Shown here: piece by piece, positions 8,575 to 16,229 of the stretch
How the letters are laid out: each line of letters begins with the position of its first letter
Numbering within the stretch: position 1 is the first letter of the stretch
Assembly: GCA_028713125.1 (NCBI GenBank)
Contig: JAQTOU010000004.1
Span: 1-64,000 of the forward strand
DNA length: 64,000 nt
Direction: 5' to 3'
From: Elusimicrobiales bacterium
GTDB taxonomy: Bacteria > Elusimicrobiota > Elusimicrobia > Elusimicrobiales > UBA9959
Program-made: the position numbers and the translations under genes
The notes under the pieces: generated by a model
Databases searched by the model: none
What the model was told of the DNA's origin: nothing
The model's input: only the letters and a program-made list of their open reading frames with translations

Positions 8575-9230
8575 TAAGGCGCTTTCTCCGCTTCCAGCCT
8601 GGGCCTGAGCCGCGGCTCGGCGCCCAGCTGTACGGCCAGGGCTTTGAATTTCTCCGTATCTATCCCTTCAGACTCGACGGCGGTGGCGAAGGCCTCGGGG
8701 AGCAGCATCGAGGATTCCCTGATAAATTCTTTGACTTTCTCGAAACCCGTGGCGGCCCAGGGCTCCATGGGCCGCATCAGCTCCAGCCACTGCGCGGGGT
8801 CCGAAGTGTTGAGGCTGACGTGCACGGAATCTATGAGGCCTTTCATTTCGGGGACGACATTGCGGCCCCAGACGGCGTTCGCGAGGCCGTTCGTGTTCAG
8901 CCGGATCTTGAGCGCGCGCGGCAGCGGCTCCGCGCGGCCGTTCTTTATAAGGCGCGCGCAGGTGAGCATAGCCTCCAGGCGCATCGTCGGCTCGCCGTAG
9001 CCGCAGAAAACCAGTTCCTCGAAAGGCAGCGCCGCCCACTGTTCCTTCGCCAGGGCTATGACCTCGGCCGGGGAGGGCTCCGCCCCCTGCAGGTTAAGGT
9101 CGCTGCCGCGGTAGTCCATCTTCCAGGTTTTCTTGACGCAGAAAGAGCAGGCCGTGGGGCAGCTGTTGGTGAGGTTGACGTAAAGGCCGTTCTTGTAACG
9201 GTAAACAACGGTGGGTTTCTGTATTTCCAT
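8574..9230 (-). CDS. radical SAM protein, TatD-linked type
   Basis: 218 residues. The radical SAM 4Fe-4S motif is CPTACSFC (C19, C23, C26 approximately), after a short N-terminal strand segment (VVYRYKNGLYVNLTN). FCGYGEPT is the SAM-binding GGE-like motif and LNTNG the next strand. The compact length and the opening pattern match the TatD-family-associated radical SAM proteins, whose substrate is unknown. No tatD is in the window. It heads a four-gene operon (CBM48 protein, glucodextranase-C-like protein, NIF3-like protein) and is divergent from glycerate kinase across a 55-bp gap. Confidence 0.8.
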   Translation of the reverse strand: MEIQKPTVVYRYKNGLYVNLTNSCPTACSFCVKKTWKMDYRGSDLNLQGAEPSPAEVIALAKEQWAALPFEELVFCGYGEPTMRLEAMLTCARLIKNGRAEPLPRALKIRLNTNGLANAVWGRNVVPEMKGLIDSVHVSLNTSDPAQWLELMRPMEPWAATGFEKVKEFIRESSMLLPEAFATAVESEGIDTEKFKALAVQLGAEPRLRPRLEAEKAP

Positions 9231-9285
9231 TTGTTTCGCGGCGCGGCATTTAGCAAATCGCTTTCTATTATTCTATCATTTAGGA

Positions 9286-10419
9286 ATGAGGATTTTGATA
9301 GCCCCAAACGCCTTTAAGGGAACGCTGACCGCCGCCGCGGCCGGAGAGGCCGCCGCAAGGGGCGTCCGGCGGGCGCTTCCGGGGGCGGCCGTCGAGGTGC
9401 TGCCGATCGCCGACGGCGGCGACGGCCTGCTCGAGGCGCTGCGCCCGGCCCTCGGCGGAAAAATAATGCGGAGCCGCGTGGAGGGGCCGCTGGGCGAAAA
9501 GATCACGGCGCGCTGGCTCCTGGCCGGGAGTACGGCCGTCATAGAAATGGCCGAGGCCTCGGGTCTGTGGCGGCTTGGCGGCGCTGAACTGCGGCCGCTG
9601 GACGCCTCCACGCGCGGCGTGGGGCAATTGATAGCGGCGGCCGCGGCCAAAGGAGCGGTGAAAATTATCGTCGGCCTCGGCGGGAGCGCCTCCAACGACG
9701 GCGGCGCCGGCTGCGCCCAGGCTTTCGGCTTCGATTTGCTAGACGCGAAAGGCCGGCCGATAGCGAAAGGCGCCCGCGGCCTCGCCTCCCTGGCCTCGAT
9801 TAAAGGGGACGGGCTACTTTTTTCTCGAAAAAAAAGTAGCCTGTCCCCTTTATTTAAAGTGACCGGTCTTGCCGATGTTACCAACCCGCTTTGCGGCAGG
9901 CTCGGTTCGGCGCGCGTGTTCGGGCCGCAGAAAGGGGCCGGCCCGCGGGAAGTCGCTTTTATGGAGAAAGCCCTGCTCAATTACGCGCGGATCGTTAAAG
10001 ATCATTTTAATTTGAATATCTCCACCCTGCGGGGCGGAGCGGCCGCGGGCGGGCTCGGGGCCGGGCTGGCTTCGTTTTTCGGGGCCGACCTGGAGAACGG
10101 GGCGGATTTCGTGCTTGAAAAGACCGGGTTAGGGAAAAAGCTCGCCTGCGCCGACCTGCTGATAACCGGCGAGGGCTGTTTCGACCAGCAGACCTTTTAC
10201 GGCAAGGCCCCCGGGGCGGCGCTGGCGACCGCGGCGCGCCTGGGCAAGCCGGCTATCGTGGTCTGCGGAGTGTCCCTTCTTAAAACCCCGGCCGAACTTA
10301 AGCGGCGCGGAATCCTGGGCGTCATAGAAGCCGGGAAGGCTCCCTCTCCGGGCGCGGCCATCGAAGCCGCTGTAGGCAGGGAACTGCCCGGGATATTAGG
10401 CCTGAAGGGCAGAGGTTGA
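9286..10419 (+). CDS. glycerate kinase (GlxK/GarK family)
   Basis: ATP-dependent phosphorylation of D-glycerate to phosphoglycerate. The start at ATG 9286 begins with the family opening RILIAPNAFKGTLTA; the upstream in-frame ATG (9211) would add 25 non-family residues. Other signatures: IADGGDGLLEAL, GLGGSASNDGGAG, DVTNPLCG, and GEGCFDQQTFYGKAP near the C-terminus. About 377 residues, normal for the family. Oddly, codons around residues 173-189 are made of an in-frame copy of the GGGGACAGGCTAC inverted repeat (9802-9852), giving the basic Ser-rich loop LFSRKKSSLSPL in a place where the family normally has a short variable loop. Confidence 0.9.
   Translation: MRILIAPNAFKGTLTAAAAGEAAARGVRRALPGAAVEVLPIADGGDGLLEALRPALGGKIMRSRVEGPLGEKITARWLLAGSTAVIEMAEASGLWRLGGAELRPLDASTRGVGQLIAAAAAKGAVKIIVGLGGSASNDGGAGCAQAFGFDLLDAKGRPIAKGARGLASLASIKGDGLLFSRKKSSLSPLFKVTGLADVTNPLCGRLGSARVFGPQKGAGPREVAFMEKALLNYARIVKDHFNLNISTLRGGAAAGGLGAGLASFFGADLENGADFVLEKTGLGKKLACADLLITGEGCFDQQTFYGKAPGAALATAARLGKPAIVVCGVSLLKTPAELKRRGILGVIEAGKAPSPGAAIEAAVGRELPGILGLKGRG
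9802..9852. repeat. GGGGACAGGCTAC inverted repeat inside a gene
   Basis: An inverted repeat with about 22-bp arms and one mismatch sits entirely in the glycerate kinase reading frame. The arms read GGGGACGGGCTACTTTT and AAAAGTAGCCTGTCCCC. The same sequence occurs at 27292-27341 and as a single arm at 31395-31415, so it is a dispersed repeat rather than a local coincidence. Similar REP-like palindromes are often mobilised by Y1 (RAYT) transposases; none is present here. Confidence 0.85.
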
Positions 10420-10562
10420 GGCCGGGGAAAGAATTCTTCCCGTATGGCCGCCTATTTGAGTTTATCCTTTAATTTTAATAGTATATATATATCCAGAAGT
10501 AATTTGGAAGCTAAGCCTGGCAGGGGCCGGGACGAATGTTGTTTTACCAAAGAGAGGCTTAA

Positions 10563-11975
10563 ATGAGTTCCCACCAGTCAAACCATATTTCTTTTGGTAC
10601 GGACGGTTTCCGCGGCATCATAGCCAGGGACTTCACCTACGACGTGGTCAGGAAGATCGCGCAGGGCATGGCCGACTACTTATCCTATAAGTACATGCGC
10701 ACCGACAAGCCCACCGTGGCCGTCGGCTACGACAGGCGCTTCATGTCCGATCTCTTCGCTAAAACCCTTGCGGATATCATCGCCGCGAACGGCTTCGAGG
10801 TCACGCTCAGCTCCTCCCCGCTTGCGACCCCGGCGGTCAGCCTGCTTACCACCAAGGGCTTCGGGATAGGCGTGGTGATAACCGCCAGCCACAATAACCA
10901 CCATTATAACGGCATAAAAGTTAAGCAGAACGGGCGCTCGGCCCCTCCTTCGGTCACGGCCGAGATAGAGAACTACGTGGCCAAGGCGGTTCCGATGAAA
11001 CCCAACGGAACCCCGACCCCCGTAAAAGATTTCCGCCCGGCTTATGTCGAATATATAAATTCAAAGGTGTCCTCCTCGAAGGTCCTGGCCAAGCTGCCCG
11101 GCACGGTCGTGGTCGACTTTATGTACGGCGTGGGCGCGGAGACGGCTGGAGAGCTTTTTAATTCAAAGAACGTGGTGAAGCTGCGCGACAGGCACGACCC
11201 TCTTTTCGGCGGGATCTCTCCCGAGCCGGTGGAAAAGAACCTCCTGGACCTTGCGGCCGCCGTCAAGAAGCATAAAGCGCTGCTCGGCGTGGCGCTGGAC
11301 GGGGACGCGGACCGTTTCGCGCTGGTCTCGGACAAGGGGCAGTATATGACCCCCTGCCAGACCGCCCCCCTGATGCTTGAATATTTGCTTTCGAAGGGCC
11401 AGTACAAAGGCAAGATAGTCCAGGCCGTATCCATGGGCTTCCTGACCAAGCGCATAGCGCGCGCGGCCAACCTGCCTTTCGACGAGGTTCCCGTAGGCTT
11501 CAAGTACATAGCGGAGAAGATGCTTAACGAGGACGTGACTTTCGGGGTGGAAGAGTCCGGCGGCTACGCCTGGAAGGGCAATCTCCCGGAGCGCGACGGG
11601 GCGCTGACGGCGCTCTTCGTGATGGAGATGGCCGTGAAGACCGGGAAAACCGTTTCCGCGATGTACGCGGAGATAGAGAAGAAGTACGGCAAGTCCTGCT
11701 TCGTCCGCAGGGACTTCAAGATGGACAAGCCTATCCCCAACAAGCATTCTTTCGCGGTAAAAATAAAGAAGAAGCTCCCCAAGCTGCTCCTGGGCCACAA
11801 GATCACCGAGACCAATACCATAGACGGCCTTAAGATAGTTCTGGACAATGACTGGTGGGTACTGATGAGGCCGTCCGGCACGGAGCCGCTGCTGCGCACC
11901 TACGCCGAAACGGACAGCCAGGAGAACACCAAAAAGCTGCTCGACCTGGCCTTCAAGCTGGTGGAGCATAAGTAA
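10563..11975 (+). CDS. phosphoglucomutase/phosphomannomutase (alpha-D-phosphohexomutase)
   Basis: 470 residues, full length for the family, interconverting hexose 1- and 6-phosphates. All four signature loops are present: TASHNN with the phospho-Ser at S109, the metal loop DGDADR (D246, D248, D250), the sugar loop EESGGYAW (about 324) and the phosphate loop RPSGTEPLLRTY (about 441). The active-site loop reads TASHNNHHYNG where most members have TASHNPxxYNG, a small variation. Sugar specificity (glucose, mannose, glucosamine) cannot be read from motifs alone. AGAGAGG upstream serves as ribosome site. Confidence 0.92.
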   Translation: MSSHQSNHISFGTDGFRGIIARDFTYDVVRKIAQGMADYLSYKYMRTDKPTVAVGYDRRFMSDLFAKTLADIIAANGFEVTLSSSPLATPAVSLLTTKGFGIGVVITASHNNHHYNGIKVKQNGRSAPPSVTAEIENYVAKAVPMKPNGTPTPVKDFRPAYVEYINSKVSSSKVLAKLPGTVVVDFMYGVGAETAGELFNSKNVVKLRDRHDPLFGGISPEPVEKNLLDLAAAVKKHKALLGVALDGDADRFALVSDKGQYMTPCQTAPLMLEYLLSKGQYKGKIVQAVSMGFLTKRIARAANLPFDEVPVGFKYIAEKMLNEDVTFGVEESGGYAWKGNLPERDGALTALFVMEMAVKTGKTVSAMYAEIEKKYGKSCFVRRDFKMDKPIPNKHSFAVKIKKKLPKLLLGHKITETNTIDGLKIVLDNDWWVLMRPSGTEPLLRTYAETDSQENTKKLLDLAFKLVEHK

Positions 11976-11997
11976 ACCGGAAATTTGGCTGTCTGAA

Positions 11998-12065
11998 GCG
12001 CATAGCGCCTGGCCGTCTGATGAGCATAGCTCTTGATACGGCATGGCCATAGGCCTAATACGGCA
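11998..12065 (+). repeat. triple triloop-palindrome repeat upstream of metK
   Basis: Three 11-base palindromes of the form NNNN-ATA-NNNN follow each other at 23-24-base spacing: GCGC-ATA-GCGC (11998-12008), GAGC-ATA-GCTC (12022-12032) and GGCC-ATA-GGCC (12045-12055). The last two are each followed by TTGATACGGCA or TAATACGGCA. Related copies lie at 22769-22792, 29449-29482 and 46122-46158. Stem sequences change while pairing is kept. Confidence 0.75.
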
Positions 12066-12106
12066 CCAACGCAAGTTTTGTATAATTTGCAGATATATTC
12101 AGGAGG
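12060..12106 (+). promoter_or_regulatory. metK promoter -10 and ribosome site
   Basis: A perfect TATAAT at 12081-12086 lies just after CGGCACCAACGCAAGTTTT (12061-12079). A near-copy of that block, CGGCACAAACGCACGTTT, sits upstream of korA at 22787-22804, where it again precedes TATAAT boxes. No clear -35 hexamer is visible, so the conserved block may replace it. AGGAGGAG (12102-12109) is a strong ribosome site for metK. Confidence 0.5.
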
Positions 12107-12115
12107 AGAAAGAAC

Positions 12116-13312
12116 ATGAACTTCAAAGGTAAAAGGTACGTCAGCTCGGAATCAGTGACGGAGGGGCACCCGGACAAAGTTTGCGACCAGATCTCGGACG
12201 CCGTTCTTGACGAGATAATGAAGAAAGACCCCGCCGGCCGCGTCGCCTGCGAGACTTTCATCACCCGCGGCATGGTAGTGGTAGGCGGAGAAATTACCAC
12301 CAAGACCTACGTGGACGTGGACACCCTGGCCCGCCAGGTGATCAAGGACATCGGCTACACCCATTCAAAATACGGCTTCAACTACGAGACCTGCGCCGTC
12401 ATCAACGTGATCGGCCGCCAGTCACCCGACATCGCCCAGGGAGTGGACACCGGCGGCGCCGGCGACCAGGGCCTGATGGTCGGCTATGCTTCGGACGAGA
12501 CCCCGGAGCTTATGCCGCTGCCCCTCCAGCTGGCGCAGCGCCTTTCCATGCGCCTCGCCGAAGTGCGCAAGAAGAATATCCTTCCTTACCTCGGCCCTGA
12601 CGGGAAGACCCAGGTGACCGTGGAATACCACGACGGCAAGCCGGCCCGCATCGAGACCATCGTCGTGTCCTCGCAGCATACCGAGGAGATCCTGGACAAG
12701 AGCGGCCACCAGATCACCGAGAAATCCCGCAAGGAGATCATCGAAGCCGTGATCATGCCCATCATCGACAAGAAGATGATGGACAAGAACACCAATATCT
12801 ACATCAACCCCACCGGCAAGTTCGTCGTCGGCGGGCCCCAGTCCGACACCGGCGTGACCGGCCGCAAGATCATCGTGGACACCTACGGCGGCGTGGCCCC
12901 CCACGGCGGCGGCGCTTTCTCCGGAAAAGACTCCACCAAGGTGGACCGCTCCGCGGCTTATATGGCCCGCTACATCGCCAAGAACATCGTGGCGGCGAAG
13001 CTCGCCCGCGAAGTGACCGTGCAGCTCGCTTACGCCATCGGCGTCGCCGAGCCCGTCGGCCTCTACGTGGACACCCACGGCACCGGCACGATAGCGGACG
13101 AGAAGCTTTCCAAGATAGTGCGCGACAGCTTCGACCTGACGCCCCGCGGCATCATAAAGACGCTGAACCTGCGCTCGCCGATCTTCAGGAAGACCGCTTC
13201 CTACGGCCACTTCGGCCGGGCCGGCTTCGCGTGGGAAAAGACCAACGCGGCGGACATGCTTAAGAAGAAAGCCGCCGGCGCGCCCAAGAGCGAGTGCGCC
13301 TGCTGCTCCTGA
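12116..13312 (+). CDS. metK: S-adenosylmethionine synthase
   Basis: 398 residues making SAM from methionine and ATP. Signatures are [16 protein letters not shown] at the N-terminus, [12 protein letters not shown] (about residue 117), the catalytic-loop [19 protein letters not shown] (about 262-280) and the ending FAWEKTN. An unusual short C-terminal tail is Cys-rich (SECACCS). No SAM riboswitch fold was recognised upstream; instead the palindrome repeat and a TATAAT box lie in the 140-bp leader. A 9-bp hairpin follows the gene. Confidence 0.97.
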   Translation: MNFKGKRYVSSESVTEGHPDKVCDQISDAVLDEIMKKDPAGRVACETFITRGMVVVGGEITTKTYVDVDTLARQVIKDIGYTHSKYGFNYETCAVINVIGRQSPDIAQGVDTGGAGDQGLMVGYASDETPELMPLPLQLAQRLSMRLAEVRKKNILPYLGPDGKTQVTVEYHDGKPARIETIVVSSQHTEEILDKSGHQITEKSRKEIIEAVIMPIIDKKMMDKNTNIYINPTGKFVVGGPQSDTGVTGRKIIVDTYGGVAPHGGGAFSGKDSTKVDRSAAYMARYIAKNIVAAKLAREVTVQLAYAIGVAEPVGLYVDTHGTGTIADEKLSKIVRDSFDLTPRGIIKTLNLRSPIFRKTASYGHFGRAGFAWEKTNAADMLKKKAAGAPKSECACCS

Positions 13313-13332
13313 ACAGGTCAGATAAGGAAATT

Positions 13333-13367
13333 CGCGCCGCGTGCGATCGGGGGGTTGCCGCGGCGCG
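13333..13367. terminator. GC-rich hairpin after metK
   Basis: Arms CGCGCCGCG (13333-13341) and CGCGGCGCG (13359-13367) form a perfect 9-bp stem with a 17-base loop. There is no T tract, so it may be a weak or factor-assisted terminator, or an RNA-stabilising structure before the response regulator gene at 13389. Confidence 0.4.
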
Positions 13368-13388
13368 TTCCTACCATAGGGGGAGACA

Positions 13389-13748
13389 ATGAGAATACTA
13401 CTGGTTGACGATAACGCGCTTACAAGATACACCATAAAATCGCTGCTCGACAAACTTGGGCACGAGGTGGTGGCCGAAGCCGAGGACGGCGCCGGCGCGG
13501 TGAAGTTCTTTACCGAGATGAAGCCCGACCTGGTCTTCCTCGACCTGATCCTGCCGGGCCGGTCCGGGGTGGAGATCCTGGAGGACCTGCGGGCGGTGGA
13601 TCCCGCGGCCAGGGTCGTGATAGTGACAGCCGTGGAGCAGGACGAGATAGACCGCCGCCTGTCGAAAACGGGCGTGAGCGCCATACTGCGCAAGCCGTTC
13701 TCTTACGACGATTTTAAAACGCTGATGAAGGGACTGGCCAAGCCCTGA
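13389..13748 (+). CDS. single-domain response regulator (CheY-like)
   Basis: 119 residues forming one receiver domain: acidic pair in LLVDDN (D6-D7), phospho-acceptor Asp in FLDLILPG (about D52), conserved Thr in VIVTAV and Lys in RKPF (about K101). There is no output domain. GGGGGAG before the ATG is the ribosome site. Directly behind it (6 bp) is a CheC-like protein, which in known systems dephosphorylates CheY-type receivers, so the pair may form a small phospho-signalling module; no histidine kinase or chemoreceptor is in view. Confidence 0.92.
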   Translation: MRILLVDDNALTRYTIKSLLDKLGHEVVAEAEDGAGAVKFFTEMKPDLVFLDLILPGRSGVEILEDLRAVDPAARVVIVTAVEQDEIDRRLSKTGVSAILRKPFSYDDFKTLMKGLAKP

Positions 13749-13754
13749 ACTGAC

Positions 13755-14351
13755 ATGGACTCCAAAGCCGGGAAAATATTAGAGAGCGTCGTGGTGACAA
13801 GCCTTGAAAAATGCGTGTCCAAGCTCTCCCGCATCTCGGCGGGCAAGTGGAGCGTGGCGGGGGCGCAGGTCTCCTGCCGCAGCATGGAGGAGGCCGTCAG
13901 GGAATACGCCTCAGCTTCCGGCGGCGGCACCGGGGCCGCCGTCTACTTCGAAGTGCGCGGCGAATACGCTTTCACCTCCATGGTGATCTTCCGCCCTGCC
14001 GACATAGAGACCATCTCCCGCGGTTTCCTCGGCTTTTCTTTTTCAAAGCTGCCCAACCTCAACCAGGCGCAGGAACTGCTGCTCTCCGAGCTTGGCAACA
14101 TAGTGGTGAACGCCCTCATAAGCTCCCTTTCCAACACGCTCAAGCGCAGCTTCCTTCCCTCCGCCCCGAAGTGCGTTCAGGGCGAGACGCCTTTCCTCCT
14201 CGAGACCCTGTGGGCTTCCCCCGGCCGGTCGGAGAAATACAGCTTGGTCACGGTAACGCTGGACCTGCAGTGCGGCGACCAGGTCACGCGCAGCGAGGTC
14301 CTGACCATAATACCGGAGAACATGGAGGCGGCCCTGGCGGCCGTGCTCTGA
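13755..14351 (+). CDS. CheC/CheX-like protein
   Basis: 198 residues. The region around 107-125 reads LLSELGNIVVNALISSL, close to the E-x-G-N-I-x-x-N-A active-site helix of the CheC/CheX/FliY phosphatase fold, where the Glu and Asn remove phosphate from CheY. The N-terminal half has the alternating strand pattern (VYFEVRGEYAFTSMVIF) seen in that fold. Only one such helix is evident (CheC has two, CheX one). Its position behind a lone CheY-like receiver supports a phosphatase or adaptor role. The annotation is from motif and context, not full-length similarity. Confidence 0.65.
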   Translation: MDSKAGKILESVVVTSLEKCVSKLSRISAGKWSVAGAQVSCRSMEEAVREYASASGGGTGAAVYFEVRGEYAFTSMVIFRPADIETISRGFLGFSFSKLPNLNQAQELLLSELGNIVVNALISSLSNTLKRSFLPSAPKCVQGETPFLLETLWASPGRSEKYSLVTVTLDLQCGDQVTRSEVLTIIPENMEAALAAVL

Positions 14352-14384
14352 GCTCCCTGCGACGATTCAATTCGGAGAATACCA

Positions 14385-14924
14385 ATGAAAACAAACTTTG
14401 CCCGGAGTTTACTGGTCTGCGCGCTTTTCCTCTGCGCCTCCGGCGCGGCCCCGGCTTTCTCCCAGGTCGCGATCGTCAACGTCAACTGGGAAGTCTCAAG
14501 GCTGACGGGGAAAGACCGCTCGCCGTTCGAGCCGGTAAAAGAGCTGCGCGCCGCTCCCGATTTTAAATTCCCCGACCGCGTGCGCGCCCTGGTGACGCTG
14601 CGCAACCCCTCCTCGAAGCCCGTGGAGGGGCTGGTGCTGCACTACGCGCTGAGCCTCCGCCTCCTGAAGAAAGGCGACGCGCCGGAGAAAGCTTTCTGGG
14701 GCGTGCCGTTCTACGTGGAGGAGGTGCGCGTCTCCAAGGTCAACCCGTCCTCCGAAAGGCAGGCCAAGGTCATACGCTTCGAGCTGCAGACCCAGCTGAA
14801 CAAGCTCAGGAACAGCGGCTTCGAGCCGTCGGCCCTCAGGATGAGCGTGATGCTCAGCCCCCGCCAGGGAGACGAGCCCGCCGCAATCATCCGCGAGTCC
14901 ATCATAGAAATACTTAAACCGTAA
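14385..14924 (+). CDS. exported protein of unknown function
   Basis: 179 residues with a clear signal peptide (MKTNFARSLLVCALFLCAS, cleavage near APAFS at about 26). The mature part is predicted beta-rich with basic and aromatic strands, for example VRALVTLRNPSSKPVEGLVL, suggestive of an Ig-like/DUF-type sandwich. No family is recognised. It lies between the CheC-like gene and serS, all on the same strand, with a 15-bp gap to serS. Confidence 0.6.
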   Translation: MKTNFARSLLVCALFLCASGAAPAFSQVAIVNVNWEVSRLTGKDRSPFEPVKELRAAPDFKFPDRVRALVTLRNPSSKPVEGLVLHYALSLRLLKKGDAPEKAFWGVPFYVEEVRVSKVNPSSERQAKVIRFELQTQLNKLRNSGFEPSALRMSVMLSPRQGDEPAAIIRESIIEILKP

Positions 14925-14939
14925 GCCCCGGAGTCCAGC

Positions 14940-16229
14940 ATGCTCGACATCAAACTTATCCGCACCAACCCGGAAAGGGTCAAGGCCGCCATGGCCTCGC
15001 GCAGCGGCAATTACCTGCCCGCCCTTGAACAGATCATGGAGAAGGACTCCGCCTACCGCGTGGCCCTCGCCGAGATAGAGGACCTGCGCTCGAAGCGGAA
15101 CGAGGTCTCCAAAAAGATCCAGATAGCCAAAGCCTCCAAAGACGAAGCCGCCGCCCAGGCCGCCATGGCCGAAGCCGCCGCCGCCAAAGAAGCGGTGAAA
15201 GCCCGCGAAGAGAACACTTCGGCGCTGGAAAAAGACCTGAACGCGCTGCTGCTCAGCGTGCCCAACCTCCCCGACGAAAGCGTCGGCAAAGGCGGCGGCC
15301 CGCAGGATAATAAAGTTATTTTCGAGGACGTCTCGAACAGGAAAGACTTTTCCTTCAAGCCCCTGGACCATCACGCCGTGGGAGAAAAACTGGGCATCCT
15401 CGATTTCGAGACCGCCACCAAGCTTTCCGGCTCCCGCTTCGCGCTGCTGAAAGGCCAGGGCGCCCGCCTCGAGCGCTCCATCACCCAGCTGATGCTCGAT
15501 ATCCAGACCGCCGAGCACGGCTATACCGAGATCTTCCCGCCCTTCCTGGTGACCGCGGAGACCATGACCGGAACCGGCCAACTCCCGAAATTCGAAGAGG
15601 AGCTTTACAAGGTCGCCTCCGAGCCGCCGATGTACCTCATTCCCACGGCGGAGGTCCCGCTGACCAATATGTACCGCGGCGACCTGATGAAAGAGGACGA
15701 TTTGCCCAAAAAACTGACCGCCTACACCGCCTGCTTCAGGCAGGAGGCCGGGACCTACGGCAAGGACACCCGCGGCCTTATCCGCAACCACCAGTTCAAC
15801 AAGGTGGAGCTGGTCTGGCTGTCGAAGCCGGAGGAGTCCATGGCCGCGCTGGAGAAGATGCGCGCCGACGCGGAAAAAATTTTGCAGGTCCTGAAGCTCC
15901 CCTACCGGGTGCTCGCCCTCTGCACCGGGGACATGGGTTTCTCCTCGGCTAAGACCTATGACCTGGAGGTCTGGTTCCCCAGCGAGAACGGCTTCCGCGA
16001 GATCTCTTCCATCTCCAACTGCACCGACTTCCAGGCCCGCCGCATGAACACGCGCTTCAAGCGCGCCGAGGGCGGGAAGACCGAATTCATCCACACCCTC
16101 AACGGCTCCGGCCTGGCGGTGGGACGCACTTTCGCGGCCATACTTGAGAACTACCAGCAGGAAGACGGCTCGGTCATCGTGCCGGAAGCCCTGCGCAAAT
16201 ATATAGGAGCCGACAAGATCACTCTATGA
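14940..16229 (+). CDS. serS: seryl-tRNA synthetase
   Basis: 429 residues, full length, charging tRNA-Ser in the cytoplasm. The N-terminal tRNA-binding coiled-coil (about 30-105) is Ala/Lys/Glu-rich. Class II motifs follow: TAEVPLTN, motif 2 FRQEAGTYGKDTRGLIRNHQF (about residues 259-279), EISSISNC and motif 3 NGSGLAVGRTFAAILEN near the end. The stop overlaps the start of the TPR gene (ATGA), so both are likely in one operon. Confidence 0.97.
   Translation: MLDIKLIRTNPERVKAAMASRSGNYLPALEQIMEKDSAYRVALAEIEDLRSKRNEVSKKIQIAKASKDEAAAQAAMAEAAAAKEAVKAREENTSALEKDLNALLLSVPNLPDESVGKGGGPQDNKVIFEDVSNRKDFSFKPLDHHAVGEKLGILDFETATKLSGSRFALLKGQGARLERSITQLMLDIQTAEHGYTEIFPPFLVTAETMTGTGQLPKFEEELYKVASEPPMYLIPTAEVPLTNMYRGDLMKEDDLPKKLTAYTACFRQEAGTYGKDTRGLIRNHQFNKVELVWLSKPEESMAALEKMRADAEKILQVLKLPYRVLALCTGDMGFSSAKTYDLEVWFPSENGFREISSISNCTDFQARRMNTRFKRAEGGKTEFIHTLNGSGLAVGRTFAAILENYQQEDGSVIVPEALRKYIGADKITL

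Noticed and set aside
12022-12032. GAGCTATGCT on the minus strand, resembling part of a Cas9 crRNA repeat
   Set aside because: Only ten bases within a palindrome that varies between copies; no cas genes or array.
11998-12109. SAM riboswitch before metK
   Set aside because: The leader holds triloop palindromes and a promoter; I could not match any SAM-I/II/III/IV core.
14496-16094. Long open frame (532 codons) on the minus strand opposite serS and its upstream gene
   Set aside because: serS motifs are complete on the plus strand; the antisense frame is open because of GC-rich codon bias and its product is low-complexity Gly/His/Arg-rich.
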